The notes under the pieces: model-generated
Database searches by the model: none
The model's input: only the letters and a program-made list of their open reading frames with translations
Told to the model about the DNA's origin: nothing
From: Chondrosia reniformis
Taxonomy: Eukaryota; Porifera; Demospongiae; Chondrillida; Chondrillidae
NCBI GenBank assembly: GCA_947172415.1
Contig: OX359200.1
Span: 994,501-1,058,500 of the forward strand
Direction of reading: 5' to 3'
DNA: 64,000 bases
Position numbers and translations under genes: made by a program
Shown: one piece after another, positions 43,684 through 55,316 of the stretch
Layout of the letters: each line of letters starts with the position of its first letter
Position numbering within the stretch: the first letter of the stretch is position 1

Positions 43684-46600
43684 ATGTCTGAAGTAGCTTG
43701 CTTTGGCGAAGTGGATACAATTAAAGCAAATCTCAATAGACCGCCCGAATTAAACAATAAAGGCGATGGCGCAAATGTAAGCGGATCAGATCGCTTCGCT
43801 AGCGCAACTGAGTTATAATGTGATATTAATTACTCTTTTATATCTGTTGTCTAGAAATGGGATAAGATGTGGGCGGTACTTTGGAAATGCAGCGATGGAT
43901 GGAGATTCAGCGTTTGGAACAACAAGGACCAATGGAAACACAAAGCCGCGCCCCTGGCAACGATACACGTTTCTAAAATCAGGGTATGCACCATTATCTC
44001 AAACGTCACTTCCATGCAGTTGCAGCAATGATCAATTGAAAATAATATCCTGCCCGCGAATCTGTCGCGATATTTACATTAATTTTTCTCTTTTCGTGTC
44101 AGATGCTGACTACAGCAACCATAGGCGACAAGAAACATGTCTTGAAGCTAAAGTTTGATGATAGCAGAGAGTGGGTCTTCAATCTTCCCTCAAACGGAGT
44201 GGTCGACAAGTGGAGCGAAACTGTCAGAGAAAAGATTTGTGAGAGAACCTTTGATACATACAGTGTATGGGAACCTTTGATACATACAGAACCTTTGATA
44301 CATACATTGTATGGGAACCACTGATACATACAGTGTATGGGATTACAGGACCAAATGTTGGATTTAATATTTATCTATTTTATTATAATTTTTTGATTCA
44401 CTGATTTTTCAGGCGTATATATTATCAAGATTTGTGGTATGTCACCCATCTTTTGATTGATGTTAAGATTTGCTGGAAAGATTAATGTCATGCATGGGTT
44501 TTGATGCGCATCATTAGCAAGTTTATACATATATTACTATATACCCTTGGAGATCTGTCAGGACCTCACGTGGTGTTAAACCTGACATTTGACCTGTTTT
44601 AATGTGTGATCATTTTCGTTTTTTTACTTTAATGAATTATTGACCCAATTCCTTTACTTTCCCCGTTCCTTAGCCTTGTATCTGAAGGTAGAATCAGAGC
44701 GGGGAAGGGCAGCCACACAGAAGAGCCGTTGGAACACACATGGTATGGGAATAAACGCTTTTACTGTACGAATGTGCAATCAATTTGTACAAAGAATTAC
44801 TGATTAATTTTAGCCAGCGTGCTGATTGGTTGCCAATGGTTGTAAATGTGACAATCCTATTAGTGATAAAATTGATGATTATTATATCAATCATATATAC
44901 CATTTAGCCGTAAATTTTGGCAGGAAGAGTATATGGCAGATTGCTCAAATTATGGCATTTGGTGAATTTTACTGACAAGACAGTTGTTTGGTGAAGTTTG
45001 ACAGTTGAAATATTGGTGGATTGCTCTCAAAACAGTCAATCTCTGCCAAAATAAATTCACTGCCAAAATTTCCAGATATACTGTATATAAATCATGAGCT
45101 GTACAAATTATTTGAAAAATGTTGTTAATTTGTGTTTTTTGCAAGTAAGGCTTTAATATACAATATCATTCACATGTATATATACTGAAGGAAACATTTT
45201 AATAAATTACGTGAGTGTTAATGTATTTTCAGGATGGGAGTCGGATGAAGGGGATGAATCACTGGAGCAGCTTAATCTCTTCCTAGTCAAGTGTATGGCC
45301 TACCGGTCCCTCTTGGGTCCCTGCACAATAATCATATGCAGCACCCACATCCGCATCACCTGTGTCAGGGTCCAGAAGGTGTGGAAGTGGGCGTGGTCTG
45401 ACATAGAGTGGTTTTGTATGGACACTGGGGCAAAGGGAGAGAAGGTGGTTGATATCCAGATCAAAAGGTTAATATATGCATCTAATATACGTCTCTGTAT
45501 TGGATCACACAAACATATGCCAGAAATGAAATCTTTTGAAAGGGTCATCTTTCGACTTTTAGAGCGTCTAAAGATGCAGTTTTTCTTGCTTCTTCTTGCT
45601 GTCAAACGTTTCGACCCTGAGGGTCTTCTTTAGTAACTGCAAAAGATAAGTTTGAAGCAGTTAGAAGGAATCCTTACTCTAATATATACCAGAAACTTAT
45701 ACACTTTAAACTCCCATTTTAAAGATGCTTATTTACCTACTTTATTTGTCTGTATAGAAGCTGGGTTTTGTTTAGAGGTTAGGGGTCAGCCAGACTTATT
45801 TTTAAATAGAAGCCAGCTAGGTCTTGAATAGGCTTTCTATTCAAACAAATACGGTACAGTTGAGAGACGAATAAAGTATACACTCTTATAAGGTTTTGTT
45901 TGATTAATAAAGAAAAGATCAAACAATTCTTCTTTCAAATTAAAGAAAATTTTTTACACTACAATATGTATATTCAAATATTAGATACATTCAAATACAT
46001 GAGGACTTGGAAGGACCACATACGTATATATACTGTATTGTAACATTACATTAGCCAGGATATGATAAGGTGTATATATTTGATTTACGAGTGTTACTAT
46101 AGTGTTTATATATACTAATTTTAGTAGTATTTTAGTATAGGTATAAAATACATGTACTGTATAATCTATAAACTCATTTCATGAGTACAGCTTAAATGCC
46201 CCTCCCCTGTACCACATGTAGAACTGGAGATCCTGGTGGGTGTGTCTTCTCTTGGACAGGGCCCTCAGTCGCTAGGCTTTTCTCTCTGCTCACTGAGCAC
46301 ATAGCAACCAAAAGAATTGAGCCTCAAAACAAGGAGAGAGGCATTTCTGTGGGTAAGTATTAACTAAATATACGTATATGTTATGTGTTGCTGAATGTGT
46401 TTCAGAAAATTAGAGACTTTAAGATCTGAAACTTTTGAGCTCTGGTTCCGCCCATTAGCTCATTGTGCTCCTCAGGAGACATGAGTAGGTGGATAAATCC
46501 ATAATCAAATGATAATAATACTCTGTTATATGAATGGTTTTATTTTCTGATTTAATAGCTGAAGAAAGCTTAACTGACGATCAATTTGCAGTTTTGATAA

Positions 46601-49600
46601 AAGGTACTATATTGTTGATAACAATTAACAAATTACAGTTGATCCGTGTTAAAAGAGGACATATTATAGAATTATTTAAAATTTGTTTAACTGTTTACTT
46701 ATTTACATAATATTATGTTTATCTTTAACTTTTATTTTTTACTTGTGCACTGTAGAGCCATTTCCTGTGGTCATTTCGTGTGCCAGTAACAACAGTTACA
46801 GTGGAAAGTACTCCATTACCTTCACCAGAACAAGCATAGAGATTAGAGAATATCACACAAAAGTTGTAAAATGGGTGTGGTTACTCACTGATATTAAGGA
46901 ATTTACCCTGGAGGCAGATGGCATTGAATCCACACTTGTGGTTCAAGTGGAATGGTAATTCTATATAGTCACCCAAATTATATATGCAATGAATGAATAT
47001 ATGTACATAATTAATATACAAATTAAACTCAGTGTCTTATTAAGACCCTTTGATTTGTGATTTACATGTATGTATGACGACGTGAAAGGTTTAGCTTCCT
47101 CAAGCTACTGATGCAACTTTTTGTACTATTTTAAAAGGATTAGTTTAATAACGTGAATAGCACAAGGCAGTAAACTGGTTCAAGGAATCAATCTATAGCT
47201 AGTAATCTAAATAATATAACATATATGAAATTAAAGGGAAACTACGTATAAATGAGCTAGTTATGATCCTGCAGTTAATAGAAAGACATATTTGATATAC
47301 GTACATACTATTAATTGTCTATACATCTGTTTTATTATATACGTAGCGATGGTGTAAAGTTGTTTACCTTATCTGGCGAGAGAATGGCAATCCTATTTCT
47401 GGTTGTGAAGGAGCTGACAAGTAGACTTGCAGCTGAAATGGAGAGAGAGAGGAGTTGTTGTACTGCTATTGAGTGTCAGAATGGCATATCTTTGTTAGTC
47501 AGTGCAAGAGTGAAGGACCTAATGAAAAGTATGCAGAAATTTTATGAAAAAATTAACCACCTTTCTATATATGTATATACGTACGTATATATATAAGTTA
47601 AGCCTTAAGTGGCGATGGCTTATATATACATGACCAGGTGCAGTCCAGTACCCTTAACCACATACAGTTGCATATGGCAGTTATTGCTTATCCTACTTTT
47701 TATATACGTATATGCCATATGGGTACTATAATAATAATAAATCAGAGGACATATAAAGAGTCAACTGGCTTACAGGCCACTAACTTATTAGAGAATACAG
47801 TAGTACTCTAAAAAGTAGGGATAGCTGAAAAAACATGGCCACCCTATTTGGTGTATTTATTACAAGACTTATATCCAAAAGTATAGTATACTGGCTATGC
47901 CTCTTCTGTTTATTTATTTATGTATTTGTTTATAATTACTGTTTCTTCCAGTCATTTATTGTCTCAAGCTGGTCGAATGCCATCAGCATGATGAACTGCT
48001 TGGCTCCTATGAAATGAGAGTATCCCAAGATGCACTTCAACTTTCAAATATTCAAAATGGAAATGGGTGGATTTGGAAGTTGGATCACATTAGAAGGTTT
48101 TTGATGAAAACCAGTGAAGAGAGGACAACCCTACTAATCGAATCAGGAAGAAGATCTGTAACTGGAGAAGGAATTTTTGTGTTCAGTGGAGATGCAGAAG
48201 TGCTGACTCAGCTGTGTTGGCTACTGAAAATGCTAATGTCACAGAAGCTGTTGGTTGTCAAATTGGAAAAAATTCTTATTGAAATAAAGAAGAAGATTTT
48301 AATAAAACTGAGGAAAGCCAAAAATGGGGAACTTTTGGGTGAGTGGAAGAGTAGCAGTGCATTACATACGTATGTATGTACATGAGAATGTGCATGTTCT
48401 GTGCATGTATGTATGTACATACGTATGTCATTATTCCCATATATACGTACGTATATACCTTGGCCTATATTTATACCTAAGCATATACACTGAAACTGGG
48501 GGAGTTATTTTCACTGAGCCATGCAAAGGCTATGAAATCACCATGGTATCACATGTTGTGTTGCCATGTATAGATACAGTGGCTGTTGATGTGAGCCCTG
48601 GTTTGACTAGGCAAAGACGTCTTCTTCGCATATACCCAACCAAAATACAGTTAGCTAGACAAGAAGATGGAGAGATAGAACAGACATTTCATCTCTCACA
48701 GTTGGATCAGATATCACTTCAACTGGAGGATGAGAAATCCAATCCTGCTGTAATCATATCTGCCACTGCTGCACCAAAGTGAGTGTATAGTATGTTCTTA
48801 TATGTATAATAGTATATAAATAATATTCAACATCATTTTATCAGTGTTCCCATCACTCTCTGATATAGCAAAGAGAATACTCTTCTACAGCTAGACAGCA
48901 CTGATAATTTGGCGCTGTATGCTCAGTTGCAAGTGTTGAGAGAGCATTACGGAGAGTCCCAGCTACAAGCCAGCACTGTCTCACAAAGCAGTAAGTACGA
49001 CCCTCTTACAGTTATAATAATGTATGTACATGCATACGTACCTATGTAGTACAACTGTTTGTATAAATAAATGTGTAGTATAAAATTAACTAAATAAATA
49101 ATACTTTTCCATATTTAGCGGTCAGCAACACTTTTGACTTACCTTTTATCTGCTGTAATTTAATTAGCAGCAAATGCTTCTTTCTTTGGAAGGTTTTAAA
49201 TGACATAACTTGTGGTTTGCTTATCACATTAACTATGTACCTAAACATACTCTAGGTGATTATCTTGTGCTCCAAATCAAAAATGGTGAAGATGTTACAA
49301 TCTGTGAAGAGAGGTGCATACTTATGTTGGAGGACCAGACCTTCCGGCTGCATAAGTTGAGTGACAGTGAAGCAGTCATTTGGCAGTGTGAGCTGATCCA
49401 CTTGAAGGGAATGGCAATGGAAGAATATTCTGACGGTCTCGGAGTTCTCTTGATAAAAACACTCAAGTAAGTGAAAAGTTTAGTTAAATCTCCTCTAAGA
49501 TTGCTGAGTTTAGTATAAATCTCCTCTAAGATTGCTGAGTTTATGTCTCTCTGTCTTTGTTTAACAGAAGCTGCCCTCACGAAGGTCAGGATTTCTATCT

Positions 49601-50897
49601 TCTTTGCAACAACCCTGAACAACTCTTTATGGAAATGCTGCAGTACACTGAGGAGCACGGAGGAAAAGGAATTCTACAAGAACAAGTGACAACTCCTCAG
49701 AATTATGAAGAAGTTCATTCACCAGAAAAAGGGCCTAGTAAAAGAGGTCCACATGAAGTAGAAGAACAGCAAGAAGGTCTTCCACCGAAGAAAAGGCATT
49801 CATTGGATTCCAGTGTTCTATCAGAAGCTCGGAAAGAGGATAATGACATGAATGTCAGTCCCCTTAATCATGTCAGCCCAAAAGTCTGTATAACAGGTGC
49901 AGAAGGAGGGCCATCATGGTCCTTATCTAGCGTCCCCAGCACTCCAGTAGTGGATGGAGAAAAGTACATCCTTCCTATATCCGAACAAACAGATTCAAGC
50001 AATCCAGTGCCCAAAGATGGATTGGCAGCAAGTTCCAGCACAAGTCTCGAGAGTACACTAAGTGATGATGTCTTTGCTGAGACAGAGGATCCCACTGAGT
50101 CGGATGTAGACTTGATAGAAGCTCCTCAAACCTTTGTCAATCTTGCTGCCTACCGCTCCAATTCCAGAGCCTCACAAGTTTCCCCGGGAATGATCAGACT
50201 TGACTACCAGTCTGCCTTCCCCTGGGGAGCTGCTCTTGATCTGCCACAAAGTATGGTTCTGAGGTCAGGACTAAGCAGCAACAAGACAATCATTGAAGAG
50301 GCAGATGAGATGCTGGTTGTGAGTGATGAAGAAGATATGATGTCAAGCTTCCGAGGACAATTCGACCAAAGTGAATCACAGACTGAATATATTGAATTTG
50401 AAGAGACTACAGACTGGGAATCTGGGGCTTGCAAGAATAACACAAAGATAATGAGAGTTGAGCCATCAGGCATACCGAATGGTAGGGATGTTGATATACA
50501 AGATTATGATGAACAACACGGAGAAGGTTTAGATGTGAAAGACTGTGCTGAATACACACTCAATTGGGTGACAGCAGCTGCGACAGAGTGTGCAGTTGTG
50601 ACATGCACATGGAGTTTCTGGTGTGCTGTCACTATTGGGTACATTCTAGACGGCCTTTCAAGTAATCCTCAATGTGCAGCCATTTCCACCAAAGCTCCTC
50701 CTCAACCAGACAAGCATTCACCAGATGAGGAGGAGGAGAAGAGACTGAAGAGACTCTCCTACATGTCTGAGACTGTGACCATGGAATTCTACGAGGACAG
50801 TGATTGTGATGATGATGAGAGTTATACATTTGAAGTAGATTTTGATGAAGAGTTCTATTTGAGAGAAGTTCAAATTCTGACACCAATTCCTGTGTAG
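43684..50897 (+). CDS. Multi-PTB docking protein: PH domain plus about five tandem IRS-type PTB-like domains
   Basis: Fourteen exons join in phase to about 1180 residues: 43684-43776, 43855-43983, 44103-44238, 44674-44742, 45233-45467, 46222-46352, 46559-46603, 46756-46954, 47347-47528, 47952-48338, 48505-48778, 48869-48990, 49256-49466, 49568-50897. A PH-like domain (1-142; KWDKMWAVLWKCSDGWRFSVW) is followed by PTB-like repeats at about 143-264, 280-406, 407-535, 536-667 and 668-770. Each has a beta-strand pattern with a W-W-x-D/E-I core and a C-terminal helix. Repeat 3 is the most canonical (WIWKLDHIRRF, then LLIESGRRSVTGEGIFVFSG). The acidic, Ser-rich tail (771-1180) contains PPKKRHS, a hydrophobic stretch near 1075-1097 and many Tyr in acidic contexts. 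The acceptor of exon 11 is the weakest junction. I know of no described protein with this architecture; function is inferred as a signalling scaffold. Confidence 0.82.
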
Positions 50898-51208
50898 AAC
50901 CAGTTTGGAACAGTTCTATTTACAATAGATTTCCTATATACTTTGTTTATTTAATGCATATTGTATATAAATTATTATACACAAATGGTATTATATGGTT
51001 CTATTAACTTACAAATGAAGAGATTTTAAAAACTTGTGATTAAACTACTGAATTGGGCAAAAAATGTGCTCAGTATAATTGAATAAAATTAAGTTCAGTT
51101 AGCTATATATATATAGGTGACTGTAAACATGGCTCAAAGGAAAGTTTATCAGATGTAATATATATTTTACATATGCTATAAAGATAATTTAGGCATATAT
51201 GTACATAC
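50898..51208. other. 3' flank with a relic of the collagen-gene 3' end
   Basis: AT-rich. At about 51093-51155 the words gttcagttag, ggtgactgtaaacatgg and ctcaaaggaaagtttatcag correspond to sequence just downstream of each short-chain collagen stop codon (55260-55315, 58685-58745, 60605-60660, 63775-63830). It is a decayed remnant; no collagen coding remains. Confidence 0.6.
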
Positions 51209-51535
51209 ATGTATTATGTATGTATTGTTTCATTTTCACTTGCAGATAACAAGTATTGTCTCACGGTACTGACATGGGAGATTGCTGGGTCGAATGTGAG
51301 TATCACGGGATGGGTCTGTGAGGGAGAATGTAAAAGTGTCACTAAAGCCAGCTGGGAAGAACGGCAGACTAAAATTGCTCAGAGAATTGATGCAGAATAC
51401 CAGGAGATGATTAGAAAGGCAAATGAAGAGTTTGGCATGGATGAATATTATAGAGAAAGAGTTGAACACTTTAGGAGAATTTACAAGGCACAAGAGAGAA
51501 GAAGATTAAGGTACCTGGAATTATCTATTACATGA
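51209..51535 (+). CDS. Hypothetical charged helical protein or terminal exon
   Basis: A 108-codon open frame. A good acceptor (tttcattttcacttgcag) ends at 51245, so it may instead be a 3' exon entered in phase 1. The N-terminal half reads KYCLTVLTWEIAGSNVSITGW. The C-terminal half is strongly charged and helical (WEERQTKIAQRIDAEYQEM, then YYRERVEHFRRIYKAQERRR), which looks coding rather than random. It could be an alternative last exon of the multi-PTB gene or the end of a separate small gene. No family recognised. Confidence 0.35.
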   Translation: MYYVCIVSFSLADNKYCLTVLTWEIAGSNVSITGWVCEGECKSVTKASWEERQTKIAQRIDAEYQEMIRKANEEFGMDEYYRERVEHFRRIYKAQERRRLRYLELSIT

Positions 51536-53087
51536 TAAAATACATTAAAAAGAGCACACTTAGAGGAGTTGTCTTCCTGATCATGTACTATAAAAATAGT
51601 AAGTGAAACGGCAAGTTGCAAACTTTTGAACTGATAAACATAAGCAGAGGTTATTTACAGCATCATTTGTCAGTTATTTTCATGACATGGGAATTTGGGT
51701 AGCTTCGCCTTTGAAATACACACAGAAGTGCTGCTGTACAAATGAGCAGTGAGAAGGATGTGCATGCTCCTTCAAGAGGAAACTAAAGTGAAATCAGTAC
51801 ATAAGTAATTGTTAAACAGTCACTTCATTCTTTGCAGTGAAGTCACTTGTCTTCCTTCTAACTTTTAACAAGAAGGCATTGTAACCCCAACAAAGTTATT
51901 CAATTAGGGCATGCTTAGACACAAATCCTAACAAAACATGCTATATTACATCAACCACTGTCATGTGCTGCTACAGTGAAACAGTTGGACAGAAAAGTCT
52001 CAATGATAATCTACAAAGTAATTATCTACCTATAGCAGTGACTGTTAAAAGGACATGCACTACATAACTTTTACATATTAATGTTTGCTTCTTCATGTAT
52101 GTACATCCATTAATAATGACTTTGAAGAAGTCACTTGATCACAATCATTAAAAGCTGATTACTTTATTTTCAATTGAATGGTTGCCAGGGAACTGCACCT
52201 GGTTGCTATGGAGATTTTTCTATTACAAAGTAAATTCAGATAGGCTATACAGAGGCAAAGAAGATGTACAATATAAGTACATTTAAACAAATCAACAAAT
52301 GGGCCAGCACTGTAACCACTGACCCAAGTGAGTGTAGCCAAAACGAAGTACTACAACACTGTTCCAGTAACACTCAAAAGAAGAAACAGCATGAAGAACT
52401 TGTTTAAGAACTACATTGTTTGAACATTTTTTAAATTTAAAACCATGTACATGTACATGTATATATATTTCAATATTGTCAAACAAAAATTATCATTGTG
52501 CACTGGTTAATATATATTGGATACTGGTTATTGAATTCAAAAATGAGGATTGGTATAACGGATATACAACTAAGCCCATCGTAAATGCATACATTGTCAT
52601 ACATCTACGTAAGTATTCAGTATACTCTTGTAAATTTACTATATATTATAAAACCCTTCCTGTTGGAATTACGCAATAAAATGAAGAGGAAAGGAAAAAG
52701 GAAAGTAAACGAAAAAGGAATAGGAAAAAAGAAAGATGTTTTGTACTCCAGAGAATAAGAAGAGAGGGATAGTGTATTAGGTCCCTTGCAAAGGCTGCAA
52801 CAGGACCTAGGTGAGACAATTAAAGAGGACTAGCTCAAAAACTCTTAAGGTGAGACTTTGGGGAGCCAAAGAGGTAGTGAGGAGAGTTGATCTAACAATA
52901 TATATATATGCCCATGAAACCAGCATGAGATTGACTGGGAGTTAAGAGTACTACACCTAATTATGGTAGAGAATAATCATGCGAGCTATACAGATTAAGA
53001 CCAGTGGTAGGTTGATGAACTTGGACAGCATTACCTTCTTTACTTATGGGAAGTTTAGTTCTCAGAAAATGGTGTTTGGAGGTCACT
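51536..53087. other. Intergenic; no gene seen
   Basis: AT-rich with no supported exon. Short open frames are scattered and lack splice or family support. Confidence 0.6.
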
Positions 53088-53610
53088 AATCACCATACAT
53101 TAACTTCGTATAACAGTAATTTAAAGTCCATAAGTACTGTAACTCTTCCAAATGGAGAGATATGAAGCTGAAACCCTATCTCAATATTCACAGGGATGTA
53201 TGAAAGGCTTCCAATGTGTTTTGCAAATTTAGATATCTACTCAAATTTGCCCTCTCTCTCACCATACATTAACTTCGTACAGCAGTAATTTAAAGTACAT
53301 TAAGTGCTGTAACTCTTCCAAATGGAGAGATATGAATCTGAAACCCTATCTCAATATTCACAGGGATGTATGAAAGGCTTCCAATGAGTTTTGCAAATTT
53401 TGATATCTACTCAAATTTGCCCTATCTCTCACAATACATTAACTTAGTATAGCAGTAATTTAAAGTACATTAAGTGCTGTAACTCTGCGAAATGAAGGGA
53501 TATGAATCTTAAATTCTATCTCAGTATTCACAGAGATATATAAAAGATTTTCAATGAGTTTTACAAATTTTGATATCTACACAAATTAGCCCTATATCTC
53601 CCCATACATT
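53088..53610. repeat. ~180-bp satellite, three tandem units
   Basis: Units begin ccatacattaacttcgtata, contain aatggagagatatgaagctg and cacagggatgtatgaaaggc, and end aaatttgccctctctctcac. Divergence increases to the right (third unit most changed). A further copy lies at about 54880-55075. Confidence 0.9.
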
Positions 53611-53769
53611 AACTAACCCTAATTGCGTAATACTATAAATGGCCGATCTTGAGTAGGTATAAAAGTGAAATGCGGTACTGTATATATTTCTGAAAAATTA
53701 GAACTCTTTGAAAGATTTCTTATACACATGGATATGCACTGTGTAGTACTTGATTGTTGTTGAAGCAGT

Positions 53770-54480
53770 ATCTATTATTAGGAATTAGGAATTAGGAATT
53801 AGGAATTAGGAATCTTATTTAATGTGGGAAGCCTTTAGCCAAGAGGCAACTCTTCCAGGCACCCACAATAGTACAAACAACATAAACATAACAACATAAA
53901 CACAACATACAGTAAATCAATCAGCAATAAGTTTGTTCAGTGGGCAATGTTTGTTATCTATCCATATATATTGTATGGATGTCGTTAAAGTGAAATTTTG
54001 CCAATCGACGGCCAACGAAACTCCATAGAAAAAAAGTTGGGCCATACCGAACGCTACCATCCACGACGCTCAGAGGCCGGGATCGGTGGTAACGTTCAGC
54101 TTATGAGTTGAGCTTTGGATCTCACTTGCGTGAGAAGAACCAGTTCTTCTCGATATGGCCGACTCATATGAATCCTTAAAGATATCAGATGCCAATCCCA
54201 CATTACGTGGAACCCCCCGAAATCCGGATTATTGGTGAGCACGTCTCTATGGCACCAACCGATTAGGAGACAGCTTCAGAGTCTAAGCACTACCAACCAC
54301 TATGGGAACAGCTACCACCATAGAGATGTGTCCAGGTAGGCCTACTTTGTAATGTTTTGCGCTTCTATTTAAACAACAAAATTTCAAAAGGAAACGATTG
54401 TGGTTGGCGCTATTCCATACTTAAGAATAGGGTATTTGCGAGAAAAATGTAGTCAAATTATATCAAGTTAATTCGGGATC
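53770..54480 (-). mobile_element. Probable retroelement 3' region with (TAATTCC)n tail, inserted in the satellite
   Basis: On the minus strand the element runs leftwards into ccacattaaataagattcc and then five copies of a 7-bp TAATTCC repeat (plus strand ggaatta repeats at about 53778-53812). A terminal short-period tail of this kind is typical of 3' ends of some non-LTR retrotransposons. The body at 53990-54350 is more GC-rich than its surroundings, with dyad words such as acttgcgtgagaagaaccag ttcttctcg. No reverse transcriptase is present, so it would be 5'-truncated or non-autonomous. Boundaries are uncertain. Confidence 0.45.
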
Positions 54481-54826
54481 AGTGCATCGTTCCAAGCCAT
54501 TTTAAAGGTCTATTCAGCATTTGTGGTTCATCTAGAAACTGGGAAAAATGGATAGAATCCTGTAAGTGTCTTGACTGGCGGAGGAGAACAACTTTTCTGG
54601 TCCCATATAGAAACGATTTTAGGGAGAGGTGTTCCGATATGAATGTAAACAGGTATAGCCAGCCACACTCAATCTCGATTGCTGTAATAGCATAATGGCT
54701 ACCTGCCTCTATATAAAGACCTTCTGACAGCTCCGTTCTGGACTGTCTCTGCGTGTTTCTAGTTGCCCCATTCATGTCAAAACATTTTAACTTGGTATGC
54801 CGATAATTTGCATAATGGTATCGCAC
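54479..54826 (-). other. Unrecognised 115-codon open frame beside the retroelement-like block
   Basis: Starts MRYHYANYRHTKLKCFDMNG and ends PLKWLGTMH. It lies between satellite copies and next to the probable retroelement tail. No domain recognised, so it is more likely part of a mobile element than a host gene. Confidence 0.3.
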
Positions 54827-54879
54827 GATATAAATGCTACACCATTAAAAGGTCGTATAGTAGACATTTTATGTACATT

Positions 54880-55075
54880 AGAGTGCTGTAACTCTGCCAA
54901 ATGGAGAGATATGAAGCTGAAACTCTATCTCAGGGTTCACAGGGATGTATGAAAGGGTTCCAATGAGTTTTGCAAAATTTTGATATCTACTCAAATTTGC
55001 CCTATCTCTCACCATACATTAACTTCGTATAGCAGTAATTTAAAGTACATTAAGTGCTGTAACTCTGCCAAATGT
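54880..55075. repeat. Detached copy of the ~180-bp satellite
   Basis: Shares aatggagagatatgaagctg, cacagggatgtatgaaaggg, tctcaccatacattaacttc and the next unit's start with the array at 53088. The intervening 1.3 kb therefore looks like an insertion into the array. Confidence 0.85.
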
Positions 55076-55316
55076 GTGTTTTCTTACACTGAAGAATTTA
55101 CATCCATACATTCATGATTTTACACTTGAATGGAAAGAGCACTCAATGAAAATATATACAACTAACCCATGATCACTTGAATTTTAAATTTCATACAGTA
55201 GATAATTAATACCATAAGTGTATATAGGCAAACTTAATTGAGTTATAATGTGTTTGGTTATCTAGTTCAGTTAGGTGACTGTGAACATGGTTCAAAGGAA
55301 AGGTTATCAGATGTGT

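Noticed and set aside
54479-54826. Treating the 115-codon frame as a host gene
   Set aside because: It sits inside an apparent insertion between satellite units and has no recognisable domain or splice support.
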